From: Telopea speciosissima
Taxonomy: Eukaryota; Streptophyta; Magnoliopsida; Proteales; Proteaceae
Assembly (NCBI RefSeq): GCF_018873765.1
Contig: NC_057920.1
Span: 9,685,307-9,749,306 of the forward strand
DNA length: 64,000 bases
Direction: 5' to 3'
The notes under the pieces were generated by a model that worked only from the letters and a program-made list of their open reading frames with translations, did no database searches and was not told the origin of the DNA. Both the position numbers and the translations under genes were made by a program. How positions within the stretch are numbered: position 1 is the stretch's first letter; each line of letters opens with the position of its first letter. Positions 52,360 through 63,202 of the stretch are shown piece after piece.

Positions 52360-53520
52360 GTGTCGTCTCGTCTTTTGTCTCTCACTCTTTCTATTGGGTT
52401 TAGAGAATTCAACGAGTCCGGATCCTTAAGCTATCAAATGATTTGTAATTTTTTTTTTTTTTTTTTGTTGAATAAATGATTTGTAATCTTGTTATATATA
52501 TTTTTGATAATATGATATAGCAAAAGGTTTTGTGCAGCCATGCATAATGCACGACTATGCATACACATGGATAGTACACATGGTTGGACTGAGGATGAGG
52601 GTCTACAGTGCGATCACCTGTCACTCCATCCGATGTTCGTACACATGGTTGTACACAAAGCCCCTCTACATATAATATAATAATAAGTCATTTTCAAATT
52701 AGGTAGAAAGAGCCTGTCCTTGGAGCCCGGATCCTCTTCAATGACATTTAACCCACTAGAGTCAATTTCCCATCATCCATGGGATGTGAGACGATGGTGG
52801 AAGATTGACTCTGATAGTTAAATATCATTGGAGAGGATTTCGATTCACGGCCCCCTGGGCCCAGATCCAGGATGAGGCGACATGATTTCCTCACCCCATG
52901 AAAAACAAAAATTCCTCTCCTGCTGATGCTTCTTCGTATGCTCTCAGTGACTTCCATGCTAGCACAGGAGCCACGGTCTCACACAAAAAACTTATTTCTC
53001 TCAAATTATTTTAAAAAACTCTTTTTATGCCTTTAACTTAAAGAACGTTCGAAAATAAGATAAATATAACAATTAAATGAAGAAATTATAAAATAAATAA
53101 GATGTTTTTTTTTTTTTTTGACACAAAATAAATAAGATGTTGGTGGTTATCTAGATACTCCCATTAATTTTCCTATATTTATGGTTTTAATCAAGACAGG
53201 TTACAACATACTTGTCAACGATAAACATAATATTGTATATGTAAAACAACTGTTTACAAAAAACCGGTATATGTATAACAGGTTGGTGGTTATTAAAAAA
53301 GAATTGGTGAGGTCCACCACCTGTATAAGAAGTTTTTTTTTTTTTTGTTTTTTTGATGAACCACCTGTATACGAAGTTGATGCCCTACTTGTAGACGTTG
53401 GCATACCAAAGTTGGTGGGCCCACCTCTTTAATAAGTTGACACCACGTAAGAAAATGAGGAGCACTAGAATATTCAAACAAAGATTAATAAAGTAGAATT
53501 TGGGATAGCAATTTACTTTC
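52360..53520. repeat. Duplicated 5' flank of UGT-7
   Basis: No gene. The segments 52490-52960 match 59370-59740 upstream of UGT-8 (gataatatgatat, gttggac(t/g)gaggatgaggg, tgacttccatgctagcacag). The segment 53170-53460 matches 48350-48570 and 60110-60230. A T run lies at 53104-53120. Confidence 0.65.
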
Positions 53521-53524
53521 AAGA

Positions 53525-54675
53525 GTAACAAAGATTTCCATGCTTCCTGCACATTTTTCATCCCAACTGCTAAATGTTAGTTTTACTAATTCTGATGACT
53601 GGTGGTACTCTCTGTCTAAAGATGGGAAGTTCAGGACTAAAATCGCTGCTGGATCTTTAACTCCTATCTCTGATTCTTCTAATATTTTTTTTTTTTCTTA
53701 GTGGAATATTTTTTGGAAGCTTAAGATTCACCCCAAGTTTAAATTTTTTTTTTGATGTGTGCTAAATGTAGGACTCCCGGTCAAGGCTTCCATTCCAAAA
53801 TGGCTTCAGATCGACCCCACCTGTGCTTTTTGTGAAAATTGTTCTGAATCCTATTGGCACTTATTTCTATCTTGCGATTGGGTCAAACACATCTGGGTAG
53901 CAGAACCCCTGGGATTAAGAACTAAGTTCCTGACTTATGCTTCCTTGAGTGACTTTTGTCTCAGATTTTTCTCTTCTCGTCAGTTAGACAAACCCTCTAT
54001 CATTTGGTTTTTTGAGGTTTTCATTATCACTTGTTATTTTATTTGGGCTGCTAGAAACAACATTGTCATTAATTCTGCTTCACCTGATGCCCAATGGGTG
54101 CTCAAACAGGTCTCTCACTAGATCATAGATCTGAATATTTCTCTCCGACCTCTTTCATCCCATTATGTAATTGAGGACTCTGATGTGCAATGCACCGTTT
54201 CTAGTTGGTACTCTCTTCCAAATCTTAAATTTCCTGTTTTAATTTGTGCAGGTTTCCAAACTCCAGGAGTAAATCTTGCAGGTTGGTCGAATATAATTTT
54301 GTTAGATGGGAGTTTTTTGTCCTTAATTGCAGGGTTTATTAATGTTTCATTGGCATGGGAGCCAGAACTTCACAGTACTAGGGTGGGTCTTGACCAAGCT
54401 CTCAACATAGGTTTGGAGATAAAAGAAATATGGTGTTCCAACCACGCGATCACTAACGTTCTTCTATCTCCATCTCGTAATCCCTGGCCATGGTACTTTA
54501 TTAAAGACTTATTACATATCAGTAGACTAGGTCCTAATATCTCGTAAGTTCTGCTAATGGATCGATTTTGCTTGAGTGTAGCACTTAACTTGGCCAACCA
54601 TGACCAAGCTAAAAATTTTGTACATATCTCTTTGGTTTAATATATTTGGTTTTTCTCCTATAAAAAAAAAAAAAA
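53525..54675 (+). mobile_element. LINE 3' part (zinc-binding and RNase H-like region)
   Basis: One frame (53759-54121) reads Cys-Ala-Phe-Cys-Glu-Asn-Cys, His-Leu-Phe-Leu-Ser-Cys-Asp-Trp and Trp-Ala-Ala-Arg-Asn-Asn, the zinc-binding domain after a LINE reverse transcriptase. The next (54185-54547) is a divergent RNase H-like region with Ala-Gly-Trp-Ser and Glu-Pro-Glu-Leu-His-Ser. A 3' UTR and a run of about 15 A end it at 54675. It is 5'-truncated with a few stops. The left boundary is uncertain. Confidence 0.7.
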
Positions 54676-55430
54676 GATGGGTGCATGTTTATTAATTCAC
54701 TCATTAATAATAGTATGACAGTATTAACTATTGAGAAAATGCCAACATAGAGGAGAAAAAAATTTTAATTTGAACATAAAAAACACATAAATCAATCATT
54801 ATGTTATGATGATTTTTATCTTTATTGTTGCCAAAAATGTTTCTTAGAAACGTGGACGATTTGTAAAAAAAATAAAAAAACATTGACAAGGCCTTGGAGC
54901 AAACTCCGAAGTAAGATTTTTCGATATTTAAGCCAGTCCAGTCCAGCGGACAGATAGATTTTGAAAAGAAGGGTACGAAGAGCAGTAAGAAAGTGAGTTG
55001 TCAAATGCCTTTACCAGGGTCCCTCCACCACCATTTATACATAGCGTGGTTCTCGAGGCTGTTGAGAATCTCTCTATCTCCTGTCTCTTGGCACATGGCA
55101 ATGGTGGAGTGGTTATCCTAATCTAGGGGCATGTTCCCTAGTCAGGAGCGGAACCTTCACTGACATGGTGGGTGGCCCCAACTGCCATCAACCGTCCTTG
55201 GTACGAGCCATGAGTCGATTTCTTGTCCCGCAAGCGAATCCCAATGTTGACGTGTCATGTTGTCCTTCTACTTAGTAGTCCTAGGAAATTCTAAGACGTG
55301 TCTCACACTCATTGGTTGGTTATTGTCTAAGGTGTATCAGTCTTATTCATTTCAACCCAAAAAACAAAGGTTTTATTTACTCACCCAAAAATTGGTATTT
55401 TCTTATGAATTTTCTAATAATTAATATAAG
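54676..55430. repeat. 3' flank of the UGT-8 block, paralogous to 41753-43000
   Basis: 'gatgggtgcatg', 'gattcactcattaataata' and 'aactattgagaaaatgcc' match the flank beyond UGT-6 and mark the empty site of the SEC61-beta insertion. Extra, unexplained sequence lies at about 54840-55345. Confidence 0.6.
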
Positions 55431-56757
55431 GGAAATTTTCACGTATCTCGCAGAGGTATCATGTAATTACAAAAATACTCATCAGTTTTGAAAAATTTTG
55501 CATGTCCCTATATTTTCTAAATAGTTAACACATGCCTTCATTTCGTTAGTGTAAAAATAACAATGTTAAAATCGTAACAAAAATATCCTTACAAAAATAC
55601 AAGAAAAAAACCTTGTAACTCATCTTCCGCAAATCGTTTAATGTTTGAAAAAAAAGAAAATGAATTGCAACAATGAGGATAGCGACAACGAAAGCCCTTG
55701 TCTGTCCACAACCCCTCCGATTTTGGTACTGATATTATCTCCTCCAACTCATGTGAACTACGAGTGATGAATTGAACTATCACCAAAAGCAGCTGTTGCT
55801 GCAACACCGGCGGATTGGAAAGTTGGCATGTGAGATGAAGAAGTGGGCTGAGTTGGGGGAGGAGATCGAAGGTGACCTTGGCTGTGGATTCATGAGGAAA
55901 AGTTGCATGACTGGAGCTGAATCCGCATTTATACCTGCTGGAATCTGATGATGAAGATGGTGAGCTATGCTGCTATTACTGTGTATCAACCGAGAGATCC
56001 TCTCTCTCTCCAAAATGATACTGTGACGGTCATTACTACTCGTCTGGTGATGCTTCCCATCTCCCAAATGACCCAACCGGCCAACCCCCCTACCATTCCT
56101 TGTGATCTGTTACCGTACCACTCGTTAGCCGCCGGTGATGGCCGTGACAGACGGTAACTAGATGCGATCTGATTGTCCCAAAGGTCGGCGGTAGTAGCTG
56201 TCCCAGGTGAGAAATTGAACAGCTCCGAAAACATCCCGCCGGTTTCGTAAACTGGAATTAAGGCTTAAGGATTGGAAAATGAAGTCAAGAAGGAGAATTG
56301 CAGAGAAAATTAGAGAATTGAAATGGGTCTTTCAAACTGATGGGTTTTTATGAATTCCTTTTTCTTTTTTTCTGTTTTTTTTTTGTTTTGTAATTTTGTG
56401 TAACTGGGCATTGGTTTGGTGTTTACCTGTTAGAGTTGTAGTGACCGAAAGGGTGTCTAGTTCTCAAATTAGGAAGGATATTTGAAACTCATCTTTCCTT
56501 TTTAAAATCCTAAACGATTTGAAGAAGATGAGTTGCAGGTTTTTTCTCTTTTGTTTTTGCAGAGGCATTTTTGTTACTTTACCCATTGATTTTAATGTTG
56601 TTAGTTCTGCATTAACGGAATGGAGGCATGTATGTGTTAATTTTATAGAAAAATAAGGGGCACACGAAATTTCTCAAAACTGACGGGTGTTTTTATAATT
56701 ACGTGATACGTAGCTCAGCCTCAAGGGAATTAAGTGAAAGTTTCCCTTAATATAATT
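55431..56757. mobile_element. Long-TIR DNA element, possible gene capture
   Basis: Arms of about 200 bp are inverted copies: 55433-55640 against 56510-56755, sharing aagggaaa, tcatgtaattac, cagttttga, ttaacaca and aactcatcttc words. The paralogous flank near 42990 (gttaattattaatgagg) lacks it. The 0.85-kb GC-richer interior has overlapping minus-strand frames (55780-56234) with coding-like composition but no recognised family. No transposase is seen. AT-rich flanking repeats could not be resolved to a clean 9-mer. A Mutator-like carrier is the best guess. Confidence 0.65.
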
Positions 56758-56759
56758 AT

Positions 56760-57440
56760 TAATGAGTATTCTGGGGACCAATGGTAAAGCGCATGAGGGC
56801 ATCAAGTGATATGTCATTTGCACATTTCATGATGGGTGGGATCGTCATTTTGCCTTTCATGTATCTAGGTGCATGGCGTACACTCCCAAATAGAATTCTT
56901 TTTCTCATATCTCAATTCCACATTGAAGTTAGGTTTAGAACTTCATTAATGTGGGTGAACCATAAGCTCCCCTTAAAAATTGAAGGATTCCTCTCTTATT
57001 GCATTGTATATTCTTATATGGGAGTCCATCATGCGCGGTCTAGCCCAATGGGAAGAAGAGACTCATTTTTATGTAGGCCTTGTAAAGAGACATAAATGGA
57101 AAAGTAGTGGAGCTTTGATTTTCAAAAAAAAAGATAAAGAGGATTGGGAAGGACAGTCAGCTTGCTTGTTTGCAGCAGGGGGGTTTCTCTCATTATAGGA
57201 GGTTCCTCATGGATTTACCCTGTGGTTTTTCTCTTTGTTTCCGTTTGTTTCGACTTAAAATAGTCGATAAAACAAATTTACGAGTAAAATTTCATTTTTA
57301 ATTATTTGTTTTGTACGTTGGCCTTAAAATTTTACAAGAGCCTCTCATTTTCAGGAAAAAAAACAGTGGAAATTAAATTTTTACGCCAAATTTATTATTA
57401 AAAATTTTCCCTTCACTGTACAGATCTACAAACCCATGAA
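56760..57440. repeat. Shared 3' flank of UGT-8 (copy of 43003-43800)
   Basis: No gene. It contains the palindromic repeat (gggcatcaagtgatatgtca facing gtgggatcgtcattttgcc) and the 'gtccatcatgcgcggtctag' segment also found beyond UGT-6. Confidence 0.6.
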
Positions 57441-57478
57441 TTGAAATCTTTTCATAGTGTTTCTTGTCCGTTTCATTC

Positions 57479-59023
57479 TTACTGAGCTTTTCTCTTGATC
57501 GCATGGGATTGAGATATGGCGGGAGAAAACTCTGTTTCATCCTTATCTCCCTCCCAACTCCTCTTCATTGCGTTTGCTTTATTATAACCAATCTTCTTCC
57601 ACTCCTGCGCAACATGAGACAACCAATCCCGAGAAGACCCACCTTCACCCACCGCTCTCAACCCACTCTCCTTCACTTCCTTTATTCTTTTCCTCATTCC
57701 TTCCCCTTCCTTCCCCATTACAAACCTCACCAGCTTCTCTATCTCTTCCATTCCCACCACCTTCTTCGTCGGCAGCTCCTTCGTTCTCAAACCCACCCCT
57801 ACATCCTCCGCCAGCATTGCCGCATTCATCCTCTGCTCCGCGTACAGCGGCCACGTGATCATCGGCACTCCGTTCATCATGCTTTCCAGCGTCGAGTTCC
57901 ACCCGCAATGAGATATGAAACCTCCAACCGATGGATGTCTCAACACCTCCACCTGTGGAGCCCACATGGGTACAACCAATCCCACTTCTCGGGTTCGGGT
58001 CAAGAACCCGTCCGGCAAGTATTTTGACATCCCAACACCTTCGTCTCCTCCCCTCCTCCCGATGTTGAAGAAAGCCCCGTCCTTACCAGCTGGCGGACGA
58101 ACCACCCAAAGGAATCGGCTCCCACTCATCTCCAAACCCAAAGCCAACTCAGTGAGTTGCTCCTCCGACAACGTTCCACCGCTTCCAAACGATACGTAAA
58201 TCACCGATTCCACGGGTTGTTCGTCCAGCCAATCCAGACAATCTACCCGTGATGATTGGTCACAAGGTAGACCGGATGATCTCACTAAAGGTCCAACCGG
58301 ATAAACCGGCAGGGGCATGATCCGACGTAGGATTGGATTCTCTCGAAGGGCTTTGAGTGTCCTTGGCTCGAAATCCTCCCACGTGTTTATCAATATCGCA
58401 TCTGCACGGGGCAACGTGGACCCCATTTATACGCTGCAGTCGTACTGCTCTTTCTTCCGGTCCATCAGGGAATCGAGCAGATCCTCCACCCGAATCGGCT
58501 TGCAACCGGGTATCCGAACCGGCTCCTGCATGTCCACGTACTCGCCCTCTCTCTCCTTATGCAGCGTTGGCACGTACACCATCAACGCCAAGTACGCTGC
58601 CGTCGACGGGATGTAAACGTATTTGGGGATGCCGAGCTCTTCTGCGATGGGGAAAGCGGCGGTGCCGAACATTTCGACGACCAGACCAATGGGTTGCGGT
58701 GACATGGCAGCAATAGCAGCTCATAAAGCTGAGATTGATTCTCTGACTGTGATGTGGATACGGGGGACGATGGCTGTTTGGGGAGTGACGAAGGCGGAGA
58801 CATCGGGCGGTGAGAGATGGACGACGTTGATGGCGGAGGGGAGTTGTAAGGAATCGAGTTTGGATTGGATAGCTTTAGAGGAGGGGGGTGAGGTTGAGAC
58901 GATGAAGATGGTGGAGTGGAAGCCGTGCAGGGAGAACAAGCGCTTGGAGAGGGCTACCAGAGGGATGAGATGGCCCATGCCGGGGCTTGCAAACAGTGCT
59001 ATGTGTGGGTTTGGCAAGTCCAT
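57479..59023 (-). pseudogene. UGT-8: UDP-glycosyltransferase with two in-frame stops
   Basis: A full-length member of the UGT-6/-7 group in one frame throughout, but with TGA at 58721-58723 (Arg codon in relatives, after Ser-Ile-Ser-Ala-Leu) and TAA at 58427-58429 (Tyr codon in relatives, after Tyr-Asp-Cys-Ser-Val). The His motif, Glu at the dyad position and a canonical PSPG box with Gln are all present, and the TATA is retained. The C-terminal tail differs from UGT-6/-7, ending in a short Lys-rich sequence. With only nonsense changes and no frameshift this looks like a recent pseudogene; an assembly or base-calling error should be excluded. Confidence 0.85.
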
Positions 59024-59062
59024 GGCTGCCTGCTCTTGAAGCCTGGAGAGCTAAGGTTTCCG

Positions 59063-59070
59063 TTTTATAA
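59063..59070 (-). promoter_or_regulatory. Putative TATA box of UGT-8 pseudogene
   Basis: Minus-strand ttataaaa in ctacttataaaacgg, about 40 bases upstream of the ATG. The leader is shorter than in UGT-6. Confidence 0.5.
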
Positions 59071-59099
59071 GTAGAAGAAATGTTAAGTTCCCTTTTTAT

Positions 59100-60235
59100 T
59101 CGTTGCATCATCGATTAATCTATCGAAGTATAAATATAAAATCTTTCAAGTGCCGTCTTTAGTCTCTGACTCTCTTTCTATTGGGTTGTGAGAAATCAAC
59201 TGTTCCTTGAGTAAATGACAAACTTCTACATTCTAATTTTTAAAATACAAGGAGAGAGAGAGAGAGAGTGAGAGAACTAAATCATATGAAAACGAAGACA
59301 TCTAATTTAAAAAAAAAATCATTTGACATTCCGTTACCTATCAAATAATTTGTAATCTTAACATATATATATATTTTTTTGATAATATGATATGGCAAAA
59401 GGTTTTGTCTATGCACACAACGGTTGGACGGAGGATGAGGGTCTATGTTGCACCCCGCACCCCATCAGATGCTTGTACATTTGGTCGTGCACATGTACAA
59501 AACCTCTCCGCATGTAATATAATAATAAGTCATTTTTAAATTAGGGAGAAAGGAGTCTCGCCAAAGTGTGGCCCACACCATATGGATGGTAGGAGATCAA
59601 CTCTGATGGTTAAATGTCATTGGAGAGTATCTAAATTCATGGCCCATGTGCCCAGATACAGAATGGGGTGAAAATCCCTCCCTTGAGATGCTTCCCCGCG
59701 TATTCTTAATGACTTCCATGCTAGCACAGGAGCCCCGATCTTGAACAAAAAACATGTTTTCCTCGATTTTTTTATTTTTAAAGATAGAAAAGAGCACTTT
59801 ATTGAAATCAATGTGTGGAGAACATATGGATGAACTAGAACACATGTCCACAATCTATGGATCGAAAACTAGCCAAATTATTGCACATGTTAACGATAGT
59901 ACCTTCCTTGTCAAAAAGTTAAACAAATAGAAAATATCATCCACGATCAACTTGATAACCATCAGAGAAGCAACAACTCCTCAAATTATTGAAAACCCTT
60001 TTTATACCTTTAACTTAAAGAATGTTTGAGAATACGACAAATATAACAATTAAATAAAAAATTTATAATATATATCAGAAGTTGGCGGTTATTAATTTCT
60101 ATATTTATGGTTTTAATCAAGACAGGTTACAACTCTTGTCAACGATAAACATAATACTATAAGAGGTTGGTGGTTATCAAAACAAAGTTGGTGGGGTCCA
60201 CCACCATAATAAGTTGACATCGTGTAAAAAAATAG
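59100..60235. repeat. Duplicated 5' flank of UGT-8
   Basis: No gene. It matches the UGT-7 flank at 52360-52960 and the UGT-6 flank at 46660-46940. A (GA)n run lies near 59251-59270. Confidence 0.65.
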
Positions 60236-60404
60236 AGAGAAAGAACCCTAACTGGTTGTGTGTGGTACACTGCCCTAGTGCCCAAACACAAGGATGCGCG
60301 GAATGATTGTCGTACCCCATGAAAAGGTAAAAATTTTTGGGATACGACAATCATTCTGCACGCGCCTATGTCTGGGCAGCACACTCCCTTAGTTAGCATT
60401 CTCT
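60236..60404. mobile_element. Palindromic MITE, family Q, copy 4
   Basis: Paralogue of 48596-48774. 'gcccaaacacaaggatgcgc' faces 'gcacgcgcctatgtctgggc'. Confidence 0.5.
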
Positions 60405-60463
60405 TTCCAAAAAAAAAAATAATAATAAACATGAACTAAACTTTGGGGGCCACTTCATGGAAT

Positions 60464-60866
60464 TAGGGCTGTAAATGGATAACTGAAAATCCAAATTCGA
60501 TCCGCATCCGTATCCGTTTAGGGGCATCCATATTCGATTAGAGATATCCGGAAAAAAATCCGAATAATCCGATAAAAATCCAAATCCGAATACTTAATTA
60601 AAAAAAATTAAGTAAATAATAATGTTGAAGGTTTTTGAAGATTCAACAGGTTCTAGAATATGAGGAGAAGAGAATCATGGTCTAAAACTATGGATTGAGA
60701 GTGAATTGTATCCACTAGGGGGAGGAAGGTTTGGGTTACACAAGGCAAATGTGTAAACGGATGGTCGAAAATCCGAATTCGATCCGCATCCGAATCCGTT
60801 TAGAGGTATCCATATTTGACCAAAAAATATCCGAATCCGATTACATCCGATCCGTTTACAGGCCTA
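60464..60866. mobile_element. hAT-type MITE with perfect 8-bp target duplication
   Basis: 403 bp from tagggctgtaaatgg to gtttacaggccta, flanked by perfect catggaat (60456-60463 and 60867-60874). The paralogous site at about 48818 reads cttcatggaatcccttttt, an empty site, so insertion followed the block duplication. The interior holds a diverged direct repeat of the 'aattcgatccgcatccg' segment. Confidence 0.88.
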
Positions 60867-60874
60867 CATGGAAT

Positions 60875-61590
60875 CCCTTTTTTATTCAGACCATGGATCA
60901 CCTATGTTTCTTACTAGAGGTGACGCCCTAAAAAAATACTACGCAGTCAATGAGTCAAACCCCTTCTTTTAACTTAGAAATAGAAATGTTCAATGGAATT
61001 GAAATTAGGGGAAATGGTTTCTGTTGAGAGTATGTAGCATGTGCTCAGACATAAAAGGGGTGAAATGATCGCGCTACCCCTATGAAAGGTAACCCTGTCC
61101 TATTATGTTTCCACGCATATTCCTATTAGCTTTTACACGTGCAAGGGTCATGCTCTCGAACGAAATTTTGCTGCTACATTTGTAGTGGGAATGTTCTAGC
61201 TACAAGACTGATAGCTAAGGAAATGGGATCTTAAAGGGTATTTTAGAAAATACTAAAACTTAGGAGGGTATTTATGAACCCAAAGGAGAAGTGAATTATT
61301 CCATTTCCTTGGCTGCCAGCCTTGTAGCAAGAAGATGCAGCAAAAAAATTTCCCATGCTCCACCACACAGAATTCTTCCTCTTAAAACTAATATGTTGGT
61401 ACGATAATATGAACACGATATTCACAAAATTTAGAAACCAACAAATATAGACCGTTGATTTTGGGTTCCTCTACGTCACTCCCTTAGAATCATTTTCTTC
61501 TTACCAATCCATTTGTTTCAATGGAAAAAAGATTTTATAGGAATCATCTTTAAACTAAAAAAAAAAAAATGGGAAATTGATGTACACCGT
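60875..61590. repeat. Duplicated flank (matches 48826-49590)
   Basis: No gene. It is collinear with the UGT-6 upstream segment: 'gaccatggatcacctatgtt', 'aggtgacgccctaaaaaa', 'cttggctgccagccttgtag'. Confidence 0.65.
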
Positions 61591-62454
61591 TGTTGCGTAT
61601 GGAAACCTCCGATGCTTGGTTCGCCCACAGATGAGCCTGCAAAGACCAAGTAATGAGCACAAGAGAGCCGGTGTGGCTCCGGCCTAGGACTCTCCGATGC
61701 TAAAGTTAGATCATCAGCGCAACAGTGTAACAGCTAGTAAAAAGTGAGATGATCAATAAAGTTCCATACCTTAGTATTTATAGAGGAAGATGAGGCGGTT
61801 GGAGGAGTCGTAGTATGGTAAGAGTCCTTGTTTGGTAAGGCTCTTCCTCGCGCAGCGGAGTGGAGTGGAGAGTTTCTTTCGAAGTCGGACTCTTGTTAAG
61901 GTAAGAGTCCTAATGGGAGTGTGATTCGGTATCGTGATGAGATCGTGACTCTATTCTTATCCCGTGATTCTCAGGTGGTGCTGATGTGGCGCTATGATCT
62001 CCGGTGGGGCGTTATGGTAGCCTTCATGGAGAGCTCGGCTTCAGAGCTCGGCCTCGGCCCGTATGACCTAAGGGTCATCATTAGTTGTGTGAGCTTGGCC
62101 GCGCTAGGGTGCTCCAATCGAGGCCGACCTGCGTAGGCTCGGACCATGGGGTCGGCGGGCGTGCAGCTCAGCCGTGATGGGGGATCTTTGGGTAGGTACT
62201 GATCTGCCATGCTGTGCCGTGCGGCCAGAGATCGGCCGAAGAGCTCGGCCTACTAGGTCGGCCTCGTCGGACCCGTACGAGTTCGGCTCAGCGTCCGGTT
62301 GACTTGGATGTGTCCGACGAGCTCGGCCAAGCAGTAAGGTTTGTCAAAGATCGGGTAGGCCCGATCTTCCGCTGAGCTCAGTTCGGTTCTTGGAATGACC
62401 TCGGCTCGGCCATGTGGCCTTCTTTTGATTGGTGGGGTGCTTTATGCCTTATCA
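61591..62454 (-). mobile_element. Solo LTR fossil, Ty3-type
   Basis: 864 bp, GC-rich, TG...CA bounded. In reverse orientation it ends with 'actttagcatcggagagtcc', 'tttgcaggctcatctg' and acgcaaca, the same LTR style as 47511-48202. The paralogous site near 49585 (gtacacaccgccccacttt) is empty, so the insertion is younger than the block duplication. No internal region adjoins it, and no perfect target duplication is seen. Confidence 0.7.
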
Positions 62455-62666
62455 ACCACCAATAATATATGTCTCCCCACTTTTTCTCTCCTTCCTCGGG
62501 CTCTCTCTAACACTCTCCTTCTTCCTTGATCATATGAATCCCTTCCCTTTTATACGAATCATGAGCTCTCCCTTATGTGCACCCATTGGTTTGGGGTGAG
62601 AGATGCCAATAGATGCGAGGCGACATGTAGATCTCACCTGATATTATAAAGGTGGAAAGAATTCTA

Positions 62667-62841
62667 GGATCCGAATCCTCTACTTCTGCCTGCTCAGTAT
62701 TGCCGTACGCCCCACACACAGCAAGGCAAAAAATACCGCCTTACCCCCGCTCAGGCAAGGGTAAGGCAGTACTTTCGCTGCCCTACTGTGTCTGGGGTGC
62801 ACACGACAGTACGGGCAGGCGGAAGTAGAGGATCTCGATTC
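62667..62841. mobile_element. Palindromic MULE-type MITE, family P, copy F
   Basis: 175 bp with ends ggatccgaatcctctacttc and, inverted, aatcgagatcctctacttcc. Flanks agaattcta (62658-62666) and aaaattctg (62842-62850) match at 7 of 9. The paralogous site near 49770 (gaaagaactctattagagag) is empty. Confidence 0.8.
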
Positions 62842-62850
62842 AAAATTCTG

Positions 62851-63202
62851 CAAGGGAGAGATGTTATTAAAATATTTTATAAATTTTGAAAACCATTTAA
62901 ATATTTAGTTTTTGGTGTCCTAGTCAATTATATACACAAAAAAAAAAATTTTATAGTTATAATTTGATGGGAAAATGGTTTATTCTGTGTACACCTTCCT
63001 TATACACCGTTCTATGTACATCGCTCTCTTTGTATGCACCACATCCCCTATGGCGCACATCCCTTTGAATGTAAAACCAAAAAAAAAAAAAAAAAAAAAA
63101 CAGGTAAAGAAGAGAAGAGAAAGGTCTAACTGATTCCATCCCTTATGGCCTTATTCCCTCTACTTTTTCTTCTTTTTTTTTAATGAAAAACAGTTTAAAT
63201 AG
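62851..63202. other. Intergenic
   Basis: No gene. The first part matches 49790-49920. A run of about 20 A lies at 63080-63100 and a T-rich run near 63170-63181. Confidence 0.4.
63186..63190 (-). terminator. Pol III terminator of tRNA-Ala
   Basis: Five T on the minus strand (ctgtttttca), 12 bases after the tRNA 3' end. A longer T-rich stretch follows. Confidence 0.7.

Noticed and set aside
6956-59023. A biosynthetic gene cluster with several enzyme classes
   Set aside because: Only UGT copies are present. No P450, methyltransferase, acyltransferase or other pathway gene was found in the window.
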